Numbered from the stretch's first letter, positions 1 to 12,046 are shown. The stretch: 64,000 nt of DNA from Cryptomeria japonica (GCF_030272615.1 NW_026729201.1:62001-126000), one strand, 5' to 3'. Program-made: numbers and translations. The notes: a model not told the origin generated them from the sequence alone.

Positions 1-690
1 GAGCTTGAAAGGAAAATTGTCATTCTTATAGATGAACTTGCTACTGCAAATGAGTACAAGGAAAAGTTTAAGATTATCTCAACAAAACTTGATGTGTTGT
101 TGTAGAGTTAGAAGAGTGAAGGTGACAAATGAGGTCTTGGATTAGAGAAAGGTGAAAGCTCTAGATCTTATCAAAGCAATCCTAAGTCAGAACATTAGAA
201 GAATAAAGCTAAAAGGTCTCTGGTAAGAAAACCTAATGCTCAAAAGTTCAATGGCAATTGTTTTATTTGCAGTAAATTTGGTCATAAAGCTAGTCAATAC
301 AAAAGTAGAATGAATCAAAATGGTCCATCATTCTTTAGTCAGTGTTTCAATTGGTACAAGTGTGGGAATAAATCAAGTGAATGCAGAAGTATGTCGAATA
401 ACTTTTCAAATAGAAGGAATGTTCGATGTTATGCATGCAATAGATTTGACCACATTGCTAATCAGTGTAGATCAAGAGGAAATAAAGGGAATTACATATT
501 TGGATAAGGAAATGTTGTCTTCTATAATTGCAACAAATCCAATCACATTGCAAGATTTTGTAGAAGCAAGAATGTCAACAGGAAGGGTCCGACAAACAAG
601 GACAAGAGTGTGTAGACAGATGATAAAGGTAAAGAGAAAGTGGATGAGATTAGGAATCAAATGAAAAAGAAATGGGTAAAGAAAGAGTGA
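1..690 (+). pseudogene. Retrotransposon gag remnant with CCHC zinc knuckles
   Basis: One reading frame (frame 1), broken by several stops, carries up to four consecutive zinc knuckles of the CX2CX4HX4C type used by retrotransposon nucleocapsid to bind RNA. The first (about 260-300) has lost its last Cys to Tyr. The second (about 345-390) has Trp and Asn at ligand positions. The third (about 430-475) is complete (CYACNRFDHIANQC). The fourth lies after a stop at about 510-560. Lys/Glu-rich sequence precedes them and a Lys-rich tail follows. Spacing and multiplicity resemble Ty1-copia gag of gymnosperms, as I remember it. The left end is cut by the window edge and no protease follows. Gag remnant is fairly sure; the superfamily is less so. 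Confidence 0.6.
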
Positions 691-1165
691 TTCTGATGTA
701 TAAAATGGATCTACACCTAAATTTGGTGCTAGAAATTCTTTCGGGAATTGATTTAAGTCTATTGGCCTAGGGGGAGTTTTCTAGAAGATCGTATTCTCCC
801 CTGCTAGAGTTGGTGCTAGAATGTGACAGATTGTCAGAAGTTGTATTTTGGTATTGTAGATGTTTTGGAAGGATCTCTGAAAGGAATTGAGCAATATTGA
901 AGATCCACACCGCAGGAGAATTTTTGTGGAGTAATCTATGAAAATAGGGCATCCGAAATGTTTAGGGCAAGCATATTTATTACACCAAAAAGTTAGATAT
1001 GTGAATGATAAAAGATAACTTTTAGTTCTCATTTGTCACTTTGCATTCTGATAAAAAGAGGAGTGAGTTTTGCAAGAATATTTCTGTGTGATCTAAGTGT
1101 GAAGGCAATTATATATGAAACCCTAATCTGGCAAAGTAAGGTATTTTTTTGAGAAGCTTGTAAAA
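691..1165. other. No gene seen; spacer between two TE ORFs
   Basis: Heavily interrupted in all frames. A G-rich run (ggcctagggggag, near 765-777) resembles a polypurine tract, but no LTR start (TGT...) follows it, so I do not call one. Confidence 0.4.
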
Positions 1166-2130
1166 TTGAAATCTCTGCAAATGGATACACCTTTGGTAGT
1201 TGATACCACTGAGAGATCCCACCCAAAATTAAAAAAGAACCCTTTCAAATTTGTAGAAGATGATCCACTAAGTGCATTTTTATCCATTTCATATGGTGTT
1301 CTTCATGTCAAAGATATTAGGACATACATTCATTCAAATCTTGAGGAGTTAGGAGGATCCCAATTCTTGAATCTGTACACCAAACATATATTAGGAGAGG
1401 ATCTCAAGGCCAAACCAGAATTCAAGGTTTTGAAGGAAAATAATTTGCATAGGTTGTTAGGTTTCCAGTGTTTGATAAGAATGAGTGGGTCCGATATGTG
1501 TTAAGCAAAATTCATGATGAATTCATGTGGTTGAACCAGTCATTTAAGATCACTAAGGATGCAATTAGGATTGTAATTGGTCTAAGCTCATTTGGTGGAT
1601 TGCCTACACTCCTATCTATGAAGAATCAAATGGTTACTGATGCAATTGGTTCCAAATTTGAAAAAAGGGCTATGGCAATCAATGATATTATTGAGCTAGA
1701 TGTAAAGTTTGCTTCTATGGTTATCGAATACAAGGTATACCACTCCAGTCGGGAGAATTCGATATCTGATATTGCTATTTATGTTGCATAGTAGATGGTG
1801 AAGTAAAACAAGGAGTATGATATGTGTGAGCTACTCTGGGGATAGCTTATGAAAATTTTGACTAGTATTAAGAAGGACAAGAAGAATACATTCAAATATG
1901 GCACCTTGATCTTATGTTTATTCTTCTATTTCATGAATGAGATTTTGGGTATTGGTAATGTTCAATGGGCTAGTAATAGACCGATGGAAGTCCAGATTAG
2001 AGATCTTTTATATAGCATTGGAGATAGCAAAACCTAGAGAACTGCACTTTGGGGATACTTCAAGAACTTCCAGAGCATGATGCAGGGGAGGGAAAGGATC
2101 CCAAAAATAATGTTTGATGTAACAAAATGA
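1166..2130 (+). pseudogene. TE-associated ORF of unknown function, frameshifted
   Basis: Two overlapping frames read as one protein. The first part runs 1166 to about 1465. After a one-base frame change near 1465 the reading continues in frame 1 to about 2130 through several stops (for example two adjacent TAGs near 1790). The predicted protein has no signal peptide, but a hydrophobic stretch lies at about 1905-1950. Motifs include WLNQSFKITKDAI and VKFASMVIEYKVYHSSREN. I associate this kind of ORF with gymnosperm LTR retrotransposons but cannot name a domain. It lies 0.5 kb downstream of a gag-like remnant on the same strand, so both may come from one element. Function is unknown. Confidence 0.4.
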
Positions 2131-2230
2131 GCCAAAAAAATTTCCTACAATAAAATTTACCCAAAAAATCACTTGGTTCAACTAGGTCGAATACATGATC
2201 GAAATCAATGGATGCTTCCATCTGGTTCAA

Positions 2231-3245
2231 CTATAGTGCTCTGGGAATTTGATAGGTATCAATGGGAAGCAACAGTCTACAAGACCATTTGTCAACCCAC
2301 TCTTGTGATTCACATTCTTCCCACAAAAAATACATACATGAAGAGCAAAAACATATAATTTGTCTAGTATAAATTACCGGTGAACTCGCATTTGAACTTC
2401 GAAATGAGTGCATGTCACTGGATCTTGCAACTGTACAACAATCTTGATAGTTTTCAATATCAGATTCAGTTATCAACCAAAAATATCTATGAACCATTGA
2501 TGTACTTGCATTACCTAGTCCCATTGTAGAGTTACACCATCGCACAATTGTTGTTGCATCTGTCAACTCAGCACCACCTTTGTACTTCAATTCTTCTCTA
2601 GCTAGGGCTCTTTTTATGCATGCTCCTGCACCATCATGCTCTCCCTTTCCATGTCCACCCTCAATGTAATTCCAAATATGTTGTACACCACTTTTCACAT
2701 GCATACTACTCAACCAATAGAACATTGTTGCATTTTTTAATTGCAAGTTGCAATTATCTGACCATGTTATGTGTTGCTTGTATCATATGTTCCTTTCCCT
2801 TAAACTATCATAGAAAAATTTAAAGCATCCTTGCACAAACTTTGACGAATGTGTAAAATCATCACTTATGTAGAAGTGATACTCTCTTACAACCTTTCTA
2901 TCCCCTCTGTGCTATCATTTGCATGCATGACTACTATGTGTACAAAAATAGAAACTTGTGTAGAATGGTAATACATAGACTGCACTTCATTTTGAGGTTG
3001 TAGTGTTTAATTTTTGGCAAAATCAACTATAGAGACAATGGTACCAAGAGAAAATGTGTCCTTGCATAACTTGAATTGTTCATCTAACCACCGAGCTCCA
3101 TGTGTATGCATTATGTACTCATAAACTAGTTTCTCTTTAAACATTCTCATAAAATCAGCTACACATATATCATTTTTCACTAACTCACATCTCTTCAATT
3201 CTTTTCCATCTTTAATCCCATATGTCACTATCTTTTACTTTCCAA
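2231..3245 (-). pseudogene. DDE-like transposase, C-terminal half (decayed)
   Basis: Read on the minus strand, this carries a run of motifs typical of a DDE-type transposase domain. A VDFA motif lies at about 3012-3027, then an HSTQVSIFVHI-like strand after a frame stop, then an ISDD-like segment. WSDNC follows at 2764-2750, and a GHGKGEHDGAGAC block lies at about 2640. The Asp of VDFA, the Asp of WSDNC and the acidic pair in GEHDG are plausible catalytic positions; this is inference. At least one frameshift (about 2880-2990) and several stops break it. The N-terminal half is the minus-strand piece at 4187-5347, 0.9 kb away. The superfamily is not identified. Confidence 0.6.
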
Positions 3246-4186
3246 AAGATAATAGTTTCTTACTAATTTCATGTGTGCTATCCAAATGTAGACATCTTGG
3301 CAAATGGTGCAAGCCACCACATGTAGCACAAAATATCATAAATGAAATAAAGAGCTAAATAAATATTAAATATCAAATGAACTATTGAACCATAGGCAAA
3401 TAAATAAATAAATACTCAAGGCGAATAAATTAAATACATTAAAATGAGCATTATTAATTATAAAATCACACATCAAGGATCTCATAATTAATCTAAACAT
3501 TATCAAATAAATCAACCATCTCTAAACATACTCACAATAATGAAAAGATCAAACTCACTAACTGATGTGGAGAATTACGCCAAGATGCTTACGACACTTG
3601 GTGCACATCTTAGACCTAGAGTATATGAAAGGAACTCATGTCATCTCTGAACCACATAAACCATTGGAATTAAAGACATGCTTAGACCTGTGAAGCTAGG
3701 TGGAGTTGATGTATGGTACCCGCAAGATCCTACAACCATAAAACAACGATAAAACATATGCATATATCTGATAACAGACAAGTGATAGGGAATCGTGATG
3801 GCACATCCCGCTCATAATGAGTGATGTGACATCGTCCCTCTCATGAAGACAGTCATACAATAGTCAAACACATCTCATCATATGTAACCATGAAATAGGG
3901 TTAGCATAATCATAATCAACATCAAATCCATGATCAACATAATCTATCAATGATCCATCACATAGTAAGCATATGAAAATCATCACATACATATATCCAT
4001 CACATCACATGATCACTAATGATAGTATCAACATCCATATAGATCATCAAAATAGAACATGTCCAATAGTGTCTAGCATCAATAGTAAGTAACTGAAACA
4101 TATGAGTAATCATCATCCAAATCATCAAATATAGTCTAGATAAGTCTATCAAACATAAAATAAAAGTCAGCTCTAGTCAAAATAGG
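3246..4186. other. Sequence interrupting the transposase; no gene
   Basis: About 0.94 kb of AT-rich sequence with many CATCA/ATCA words separates the two halves of the minus-strand transposase and encodes nothing recognisable. It may be an inserted element or a large intron. I could not pair terminal repeats or target-site duplications by eye. Confidence 0.4.
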
Positions 4187-5347
4187 TCAAGTCAAGGGTG
4201 GACATTGAATGCATGGAAAATTCAATATGCATCCTACAACAACACGTGGTGCGTACATGATTAATCTTAACATAAAAAGGTTTTGCCATTCAAAAAATCT
4301 TTGACTAATTCTTATTTGAGGAAACTTTTGAAGGAATCTTTCATAAAAATTTGTTTCAGTCATATCCAAATAGTGTTTGGCATGTGGCTCACGATTTCTA
4401 GATTCAATTCGCCTTCTAACAACATCTCTTTGGTTAGGCGAAACCCTTGTGTTTTCATGCCAAAAAATTTCTATTAATGTTCTTAGTGCATCAACAACAA
4501 CCTTGTCTTTGTGTGGTAGTCTACCCGAGAACGCCCAAAGAGAATTTTTGTTAGGATCCTCTATTTTCTCCCGCCTATCTAATTCTTTACGTAATGTTGT
4601 TCTACTTATGTTTAATGACTTAATTGTTTTGCTTATCAAATGATATTTTTTTATTTTCTTGCTCATTATGGTTGATGTAATAACATGTCTAGTAACATTA
4701 GAATCTTTAGTGCATGATTTTGAACCAATATCTTGATATGCATCAAATATATTTCTCACAATAGTTCTTTTGCTATTACTTTTGGATTATCTTAGGCCTA
4801 GAATTTTCATTGTCTCTCAAAAATTCAAATTTTTAATCATTTCAACAATTAATTGGCATCTTGCAGTTTGATTTAAGTTTTCAAAATAGTTTTCCCATAT
4901 TCTTTTAACAATTCTCCTATAAGTTCATTCATTCATTTTATCAGGCATTAGCTTCAAAATATTCTCATCAATATCAATTAGATACTTTGGTTTCCTATGA
5001 ATGATTCTAGGAGGTGTTAACATTGGTGCATTGCATGCATTAGGTACATTCATCACATCAAATAGAGTATGTGTATGTTCATCATTGCGTACATTAGGTA
5101 CATTCATTTCATTAGGTTCATACATTAAATAAAATGTTGTTGGTGCATCTTCATCATTTGTTTGATTATTCATTCTGATCTCTTCTTCAATTGTATTATG
5201 TTCAATTCATAAATCGAATTGAGATGTTGAGGATGACATAACTTCTTGTCCCATTTCTCTTATGTCACATAATTTCTTCATACATTGCCTTTGTCTTTCC
5301 TTTTCAGCCTCTCATTGTTCCATCGTTCCTCACTTGTTCTTTCCCAT
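4187..5347 (-). pseudogene. DDE-like transposase, N-terminal half (decayed)
   Basis: Starts at a plausible ATG (5347-5345) followed by a Lys/Glu/Arg-rich N-terminus. It continues through an acidic, Asn-rich segment (4925-5173) to the longest open stretch (4187-4759). Recognisable segments are NTRVSPNQRDVVRRRI, a KHYLDMT...FYERF motif, and, in the alternate frame near 4215-4250, a Cys-rich TTCCCRMHIEF motif that probably binds metal. The frame change just before that Cys cluster, plus TAG/TAA stops, shows decay. With 2231-3245 it would make a protein of roughly 700 residues, in keeping with a DNA-transposon transposase. Confidence that the halves belong together comes from strand and motif order. 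Confidence 0.55.
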
Positions 5348-5814
5348 CGTTAATACTGGTTGTCCTAAATAGAATCAATTTACATATATATGTAAATAAA
5401 AGTTCTTAAACAATCAAATAACCATAAAATTGAGCATTATCATTATTGTATTAAATAAAAACAATTAAACAATCACAATAACATTGACCAAACTAATAAG
5501 AACAGTAATTCAATCATTTGAAATCATGAAAAACAAAATTTTTACTTACTTCTACATATAAAACTGTCACAAAAGCGAAGTAACAGTTGCAACGGGGCCT
5601 TCAACGACCTCAAAAACTTTTTTTGAGGCCATTGAGGTTGTTGGGAAACTAAAAGTATGTTCAACAACCGTTTACGCGGTATGTTCAGTAACCTCATGCA
5701 CGCTTTAGTCCCTAAAAATGCTCAGTAGGCTAATGTCCATATTCCTAGTACCCTGTATGCGCTTTTAACTAATCAAAACCTCATGTGTGTTACTTGCAGT
5801 AAAGAAAATGTGAA
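5348..5814. other. No gene; region upstream of the transposase
   Basis: AT-rich. It contains a short imperfect inverted repeat around 5607-5630 (CCTCAAAAA / TTTTTTGAGG). It could hold the promoter of the minus-strand transposase, but no TATA box stands out. No terminal inverted repeat could be matched to the region left of 2231. Confidence 0.35.
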
Positions 5815-6114
5815 GGAAAAGGGAGGGAGGGAGGGGGAGGGAGAGGGAGGGGGGACATAGAGAGAGAGGGAAGGAGATAGAGGGAGAGGGAGAGAGAGAG
5901 GGGCGGGAGAGAGGATGGAGAGGGAGAGAAAGGGGGAGAGAGAGAGGGAGAGGGAGGGGGATAAAGAGAGAGAGGGAGAGAGAGAGAGAGAGGGGGGAGA
6001 GAGAGAGAGAGGTAGATAGAGGGGGGGAGAGAGAGAGGGGTGGGAGAGAGGATGGAGAGGGAGAGGGAGGGAGAGGGAGAGAAAGGGGAGAGGGAGAGAG
6101 AGAGGGGGGAGAGG

Positions 6115-6160
<46 letters not shown>
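5815..6160. repeat. GA-rich polypurine tract (346 bp)
   Basis: Nearly pure purine on the plus strand. It mixes GAGAGA, GGGAGA and GGAGGG words with rare T or C, and ends in about 40 bp of perfect (GA)n. It is one of ten or so such tracts in the window. Confidence 0.9.
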
Positions 6161-6163
<3 letters not shown>

Positions 6164-6210
6164 CAGATTAAGGACATTCCATTGTCTTTTATTTTATAAT
6201 ATATTGGCAA

Positions 6211-6648
6211 GTGAATAGGTCAGATGGTTTTAGAGCCATGTTTGAAGGGGATCTAATGATTCAAAAGAAAGGATTGATTGTGATAAAGGAGGTGGGAGAT
6301 AAGATTATTATGTTCCAAGTGGTATATAACAAGATGGGTAAACAAAATATAATGATGAAAGAGGTGGGAGGAGAAAGTATTGTGTTTCAGGTTGCAAGTT
6401 TCATGGAGAATGAAAGAGTAGAAGTGATAGTGGAGGAGGTAGGAAGAGAAAGCTTGAAAGTGCTTCTGAATTTTCTCTACACAAGAAAAGTGGGTGATAG
6501 TGAATTTTTTGCCAATTATAAACAACTTGCAAGGCTTGCAGCCAATTTTCAGATAAAGAAGTTGTTTACCAAGTTGAATTTGTGTATGGATGGGGTATGG
6601 AGGAAGGGAGAGAGGGGGACCATGCTGGTTTGTTATTTTTGTAAGTAG
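6211..6648 (+). pseudogene. BTB/POZ-like domain fragment
   Basis: A 145-residue open frame begins with SDGFRAMFEGDL, the pattern at the dimer face of plant BTB domains. It ends with ESLKVLLNFLYTRKV and a YKQLARLAANFQIKKLFTKLN segment, matching the later BTB helices. BTB proteins usually recruit Cullin-3 ligases. The middle carries an insertion of three related units of about 23 residues built on K/E-EVG-x-E-S/K-I (about 6270-6465). The first BTB strands are missing and the ORF runs into a GA tract upstream and a repeat downstream, so this is probably a captured or truncated fragment rather than a working gene. No introns are evident. Confidence 0.45.
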
Positions 6649-6967
6649 TATTGGTACTGCTTTTTATATTGTAATAATGGTTCATCTTGCCACCTTAGGA
6701 CACCATATGACCCCTTTGGACATCACATGCTCCTAAAGGGTCATGTGGTGTGCTAAGGGGTCACTTGATGTCATTAGGTGTTATGTGGGGTCCTAGGGGA
6801 GAGAGAGAGGGGGGGGAGAGTGTTGGTATGTTATTATTGTAAGCAATATTGGTACTGCTTTTTATATTGTAATAAAGGTTCATCTTGCCACCTTACGACA
6901 CCATAATTCAATCTTGTCATCTTAACCCCATAGGACATCATATACTCCTAAAGGGTCATGTGGTGTT

Positions 6968-7054
<87 letters not shown>

Positions 7055-7393
7055 GTGAGATGGGTGAGGAAGGGAGGGAGGGAGGGAGGGAGAGGGGAAT
7101 AATATAGGGAGGGAGGGAGATGGGGTGGGAGGAAGAGATGTCACATGATGTCATTAATGGTCACGTGGGGTCCTAATTGAGCCACGCATGTGTTACAACA
7201 CCATATGACCCCTTAATATATCATACATAGTCTGAAGGGGTCATATGGCATCATTGGGGGTCATGCAGGGTCATAATGGGGCCACACATGTGTTAGAACA
7301 TCATATGACCCCTTAGGACATCATATGGTCTTAAGGGGTCATATTTGTGCTAAAGGACCTTACATGATGTCATTAGGTGTTATGTGGGTTCCC

Positions 7394-7400
<7 letters not shown>
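6629..7400. repeat. Composite minisatellite ending in GA microsatellites
   Basis: Tandem units are built from related phrases: a GGTACTGCTTTTTATATTG block (near 6650 and 6850), CACCATATGACCCCTT, AAGGGGTCATRTGG and GATGTCATTAGGTGTTATG. The first two units start about 192 bp apart. The later part (7141-7395) repeats a shorter unit of roughly 115 bp. Units end with GTGGGGTCCT followed by GA tracts. One pure GA run spans 6972-7051 and another starts near 7396, so the microsatellite appears to have been copied with the unit. Confidence 0.75.
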
Positions 7401-7449
<49 letters not shown>

Positions 7450-7700
7450 TACAATGTACAATAAGATATCAAAAGGCAATATATCAATATACATGTACAT
7501 ACATATATACATATAATACACATAAAATATCAAAAGATAACACACATACATACATATTATATATATATATATTATAAACATACATATATGTATATATACA
7601 TCATACACTGTATATTATATACATATTACATACATACATATGTGTGTGTATATATATACACATATACATATATACATATATGTATGCACACACACACATT
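7396..7700. repeat. GA run followed by AC/AT microsatellite
   Basis: (GA)n runs to about 7446. From about 7490 to 7700 the sequence is made of ACATATAT, TACATACA and (CA)n words. It is low complexity and any ORF here is an artefact. Confidence 0.8.
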
Positions 7701-7794
7701 TTAAACATACACATTAATTTCTTTATGTTATAGTATCACAGGAAGAATCGCGTACGCGATATTTTCTCCTTAGAATCACATGCACGCTGCTTAT

Positions 7795-7862
7795 TCAAAT
7801 AAAAACCCATACACATTTCTTATTCAAAACAAACCCCGTACACATTTCTTATTCAAAAGAAA
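7795..7862. repeat. Short tandem repeat, about 31 bp x 2-3
   Basis: Three successive copies of CTTATTCAAAA-x-AAACCCCGTACACATTT with small differences, ending in CGTACACGCTC. Confidence 0.65.
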
Positions 7863-7879
7863 CCTCGTACACGCTCTTA

Positions 7880-8760
7880 TCTGTTTAGGCTTGTGAATAG
7901 GCTTGGACGACAAAGTTGCAGTTTGGAAGTTTGATTTCCCTCCATTTCCCTCATTTTTGATATGTTTTGTTTTATGAACTTGGTTTCTTGAATTTTTCAT
8001 CATAAGGTTTACACTTCATCAAGTGGGTATTTCTAAAATTGCCACCATATTTTCACCCATCTTCTGATCTTTCTAACCATATAATTTTTTTTAAATTTGA
8101 ACAACAATAACATTATTATTGAATTTCTTTTGCCAGTGTCTCCATAGTTCTCAGAGACATATGTGTACCATTTTTTTAATAACTTTTGATCTACTTAGCC
8201 AAATTTTAAAAACTTTATATAATATTGTAGTGCACTTGATTCTTTACAATTTAAAAAAAAAATCCATTTTCTATTGTTTTGGTGCAAGTTATGCTTCGTG
8301 CATGAACAAGTACTCGATTTTAAGGATGTGCTCGATTGAAAGAATCATAAAATCCAAAATACTCAACAAAAAATTACAAAAAAATATGCACCTTCTAGTG
8401 CTCACTCTTACCTATCTTTTTGCCAAAGGATTTGTCAAAATACTAAATCTAACTATGACTTTTTGGATGCGCATGTCATACACTATGTTATGTTTTTCAG
8501 AAAAAAATAGGGTCTATTTTTTGTGCTTGAAGGATTTGACCCCCTTAATCTTATCCAATTTTGAAAAAAATTAGTAGTTTGGAAACTAGATTCAGAGTAC
8601 TACAATCTTTGTTCTTTGAGTATTTTCATATCTTGAGTGGATGACTCTCAACTTTCTCCTCCAAGTTTAGGTTTACCTGATATCAAAAAGAAAAAAAGTG
8701 TCCACTTATACCCCCCTTTTTGCACACCATCTTGGTGCACTTACCCACATATTATTCCTA
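7880..8760 (+). repeat. Dispersed repeat R1, copy 1
   Basis: The last 500 bp aligns by eye with 52,250-52,745 (same strand) and with the reverse complement of 57,845-58,350. Shared landmarks are a TTTCTGAAAAAA-like segment, the CCTTAATC...CCAATTTTGAAAA stretch, TTAGCAGTTT-GAAA-TAGATT, and the end CCCCCTTTTTG...CATCTT-GT-CACTTACCC. No stable ORF is shared among copies, so the ORF here is not a gene. It is probably the LTR or non-coding end of an uncharacterised element. Confidence 0.6.
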
Positions 8761-9510
8761 TACCAACTTTCAACAATGGGCACCATTGCTAATAAGGGAT
8801 GTTTTTGTAGGGTTCTTAGACCCTTGACCTTATTAGTGACTAAGGGCTTGTTTATGGCTGCGGGGGGTGGTCAACAAGTCTTTTAGGCATTGGTTGCAAT
8901 GCTAGGGAATCTCTTTGTTGAGACCTACCTAATGGGGTTTATTGCAATTGGTAGCACCTGAAGAACCAACACCTACATTATTCATTGCCTATACCGTGCA
9001 CCTATTCCTTTACTAGAGATATTTATATTTAACATCATGTTTTATGTATTTTAAGATATATTAGATGATCATATTTCCATCTTTATTTGATGTTTGTAAT
9101 ATTGTAACCCATTGGGTGTGTATGCATTGCTTCATTTACTATATATTGAATATGTACACTTGACATTTTCTTTGAGGGTTTAGGTATATGATATTTCTCC
9201 ACATATGTTATTTACCAATGGTGGTTATTTTAGAGATATCACATTGGTCCTTGTCTATATGTCATCCCTTATTGTACTTTAATTGAGTATGAGGTATGTA
9301 TTGTGTGACCCTATATAAATTCACATCGAAAATAAAGGTGATTCTAGAATCTATTTGTGTTGTATGTTACATCTAATTGCATGTTTTAATTTAATGGCCT
9401 TTTTTTTTCATAAACATTTTTAATGAATCAATTAGTTTCTAGTTAAATGCTTTTGTGAGTTCTAGAAAACATAAATATCATTAATTCTTTGAATTTAATC
9501 AAATGTAATT
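8761..9510. other. No gene or repeat recognised
   Basis: AT-rich unique-looking sequence downstream of R1 copy 1 and ending at the target-site duplication of the solo LTR. Nothing coding on either strand. Confidence 0.5.
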
Positions 9511-11888
9511 TGTAATGCCCCACTAGGAAACCCCAAAGGGATTAAGCTAAAACACAAGAATAGAGTGAAAATAATTTTTTTTTTTGAAATTAAACACAAC
9601 ACAATGATACAACGAGATATCAAAGTACAGGTTACACAACAGAAGACATCAACTAACACCTAAAGAGTTTCCCAACGTGATTACTTAATTCCACATATAT
9701 AGATCACATGATAAGGTTCATCCATTAAGATTTATTCATACCTTACGTTCAAGATTTCATTAAAATATAAGCCGTGCATCTAATTTAAAACACACTTGAA
9801 TTTCATCATAAACTAATGAGATCTTTCCATGCATACTTAATTTCCTTAACAATAACTAAATATATCCCATTATTCTAATTTACATTCTTTCATAATCCAA
9901 TTTACTGCATTTAAAAGATGACTGCATACATGCATTTATGATTACTTTCATCTTATCCACTTTATACATTCTAACATAATGCCATCCATACATGCTAAAA
10001 CTAAACAGGAAACATAAGAACATAAGCATCACATAACACCAAATTGATATCGGAGTTCACCCCTAGAGGGCTACATCTCTGGGTCTGCTCAACTGTAAGA
10101 CCCCTCTGATCATTAAATAAGTTAAGAATACATAAGGTTCACATCATTTACAACCCTGCCATCAAGGCGAACATAACCAATAAACAAATGACCACATCGG
10201 TCAAAAAAAAACATAAATTATCCTTGAATAGGAAAGGATCCAACTGAACATAATAGAAGCAAATACATAGTTCCACTGGAGCATCCACAAAAATAAGTCA
10301 TCGCAACCCAAGGTCTAGCATGATATCAAGTACTCACAAGGGCATAAGCAACAGGACAACTCCACAAAAGTGATCCTATCAAGACAACACAACAACATAC
10401 TAGCGAACGTAGGGGATAAGTGTCATCACACAACCCAATATGGTTACCATGGCAGGTCTTCATAGGTTCTAGCCCCATCCACTGGGTTACCCTAGCAACC
10501 TATTCCGAACCTCCAGCCCATCCAAGCCTCATGTGGACCCACACATCCTTTCGTGAAGACAAGGATGATGGTTTGCCATTTCAGGCCTTCTCACTGCATG
10601 TCGAGTTTGTGTTAGCACTCATCCCATGTGTGAGGCACAATTATCTTACTTAGTGATTCATTAACTAACTCTCTAATATACTATAAGGTTATCACTTATT
10701 AGACACACTTTCGATGGGTTACCTAGCAACCACTTTGGGCGCGACCCCTAATCGAAAGCCACTTTCCCTTATGACACTAAACTATACTCAAACGAACTCA
10801 AAAAACTAAGAAATAAACATGGTCAAGCAACAGAGTTCAAAATGGAGGGAACAGCCATTTGGTCAAACACGACTTCATATGAGGTGCATTGACAGACGGT
10901 ACTCTAACTAGAGACCTGGCCAGCTATGGTCAACCACCAAACATCATTTGACACCCGCATAAAGGATATGACCATTTACAACACTACCACTAAACAACAG
11001 TCAAACTCGATACCGAGGACAAAAACAGGTACCCCAAATCAATCCATACAACAGGGTCCAATCAAACAAAGCAAGGCTTGCCATTACTTAAGCAAAAGTG
11101 AATACAAAAATTAAAACTTGCATAGGTGATAACCAGTAGAGACAATCTTTTCCCATATTGATTTAAACATAAAAGTCGATCAAGTTTTCTAAATGATCTA
11201 AGTTAGATTGCAGTTATCTGCAGTTATCTACCTCATCTAGGTACAGGTTGTTCTTGGTTTTCTAACTCACTAAGCTCGTTGCATCTAAACATAACATAAT
11301 TGCATCATTACGATTTTTTAAACCAAGTTCACATGAATATAATTAAATAAACATTAACCGAATAAATATGCTATTTAATCTCCAAATAAAACATCATGGT
11401 CATACTGGTTTGAAAATGATTTCTTCAAGTTCATTTTTTCCAAAGCCAAGTTACACTATATAGATCAAGGAAATATATACATATAAGGAACCCAATTATA
11501 AATAATCCATTCCCAACTTGACAAATTATTTCCTTACGTACATAAAGAAAAGAAAACCAAAATAAAATATTAATTACTATATATTTATTAATTCATGATT
11601 AATAAAATATAAATAATTAATAATGAATAACAAAATAACAAATTAAGTATCTAATTAGAAAAATATGCATTAATAATAAAATAGAATTTGAAAATTAATT
11701 AATGCATATTTGTCACTTATACAATTAATTAATTACAAAATAATCATAAATTATTAATTAAATGCCATATTTAAACTTCATTAAAAACTTAATTTAAAAT
11801 TAACATTTAAATAATATTAAACTACTATATATTTTTTTGATAAAAAAAATATATTAAAAAAAAACAATTTTTAAAAAAATAATATAAA

Positions 11889-11929
11889 GGGGGGAGGGTA
11901 CCCACATGGACCCCCATGTGGGTCCCCCC
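11889..11929. repeat. Strong G/C hairpin inside the solo LTR
   Basis: A 10-bp perfect stem ACCCACATGG / CCATGTGGGT (11,900-11,909 with 11,914-11,923) has a 4-base loop. It is flanked by a G6 run at 11,889-11,894 and a C6 run at 11,924-11,929 that could extend the stem. It follows 100 bp of A/T-only sequence. Confidence 0.8.
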
Positions 11930-11944
11930 TTGGTAGCTCAGGCT

Positions 11945-12046
11945 ATCCATCGTAGCACTACTACCAAAAGGTAGCAGTCTGCTAGCCTTTTGGTAGCAAC
12001 GCTACCAATAGGTAGTAGCCACTACCTTTGGTAGTGACTACCTCTC
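11945..12046. repeat. Cluster of CTACC/GGTAG palindromes
   Basis: The words CTACCAAAAGGTAG, CTAGCCTTTTGGTAG, GCTACCAATAGGTAG and ACTACCTTTGGTAG follow each other within 100 bp. Each is a near-palindrome that can pair with itself or its neighbours. Confidence 0.75.

Noticed and set aside
765..780. Polypurine tract before an LTR
   Set aside because: G-rich run is present but no TG...CA LTR start follows.
8119..8574. 151-residue Phe/Leu/Cys-rich ORF
   Set aside because: Falls within dispersed repeat R1, and the other two R1 copies do not keep the frame.
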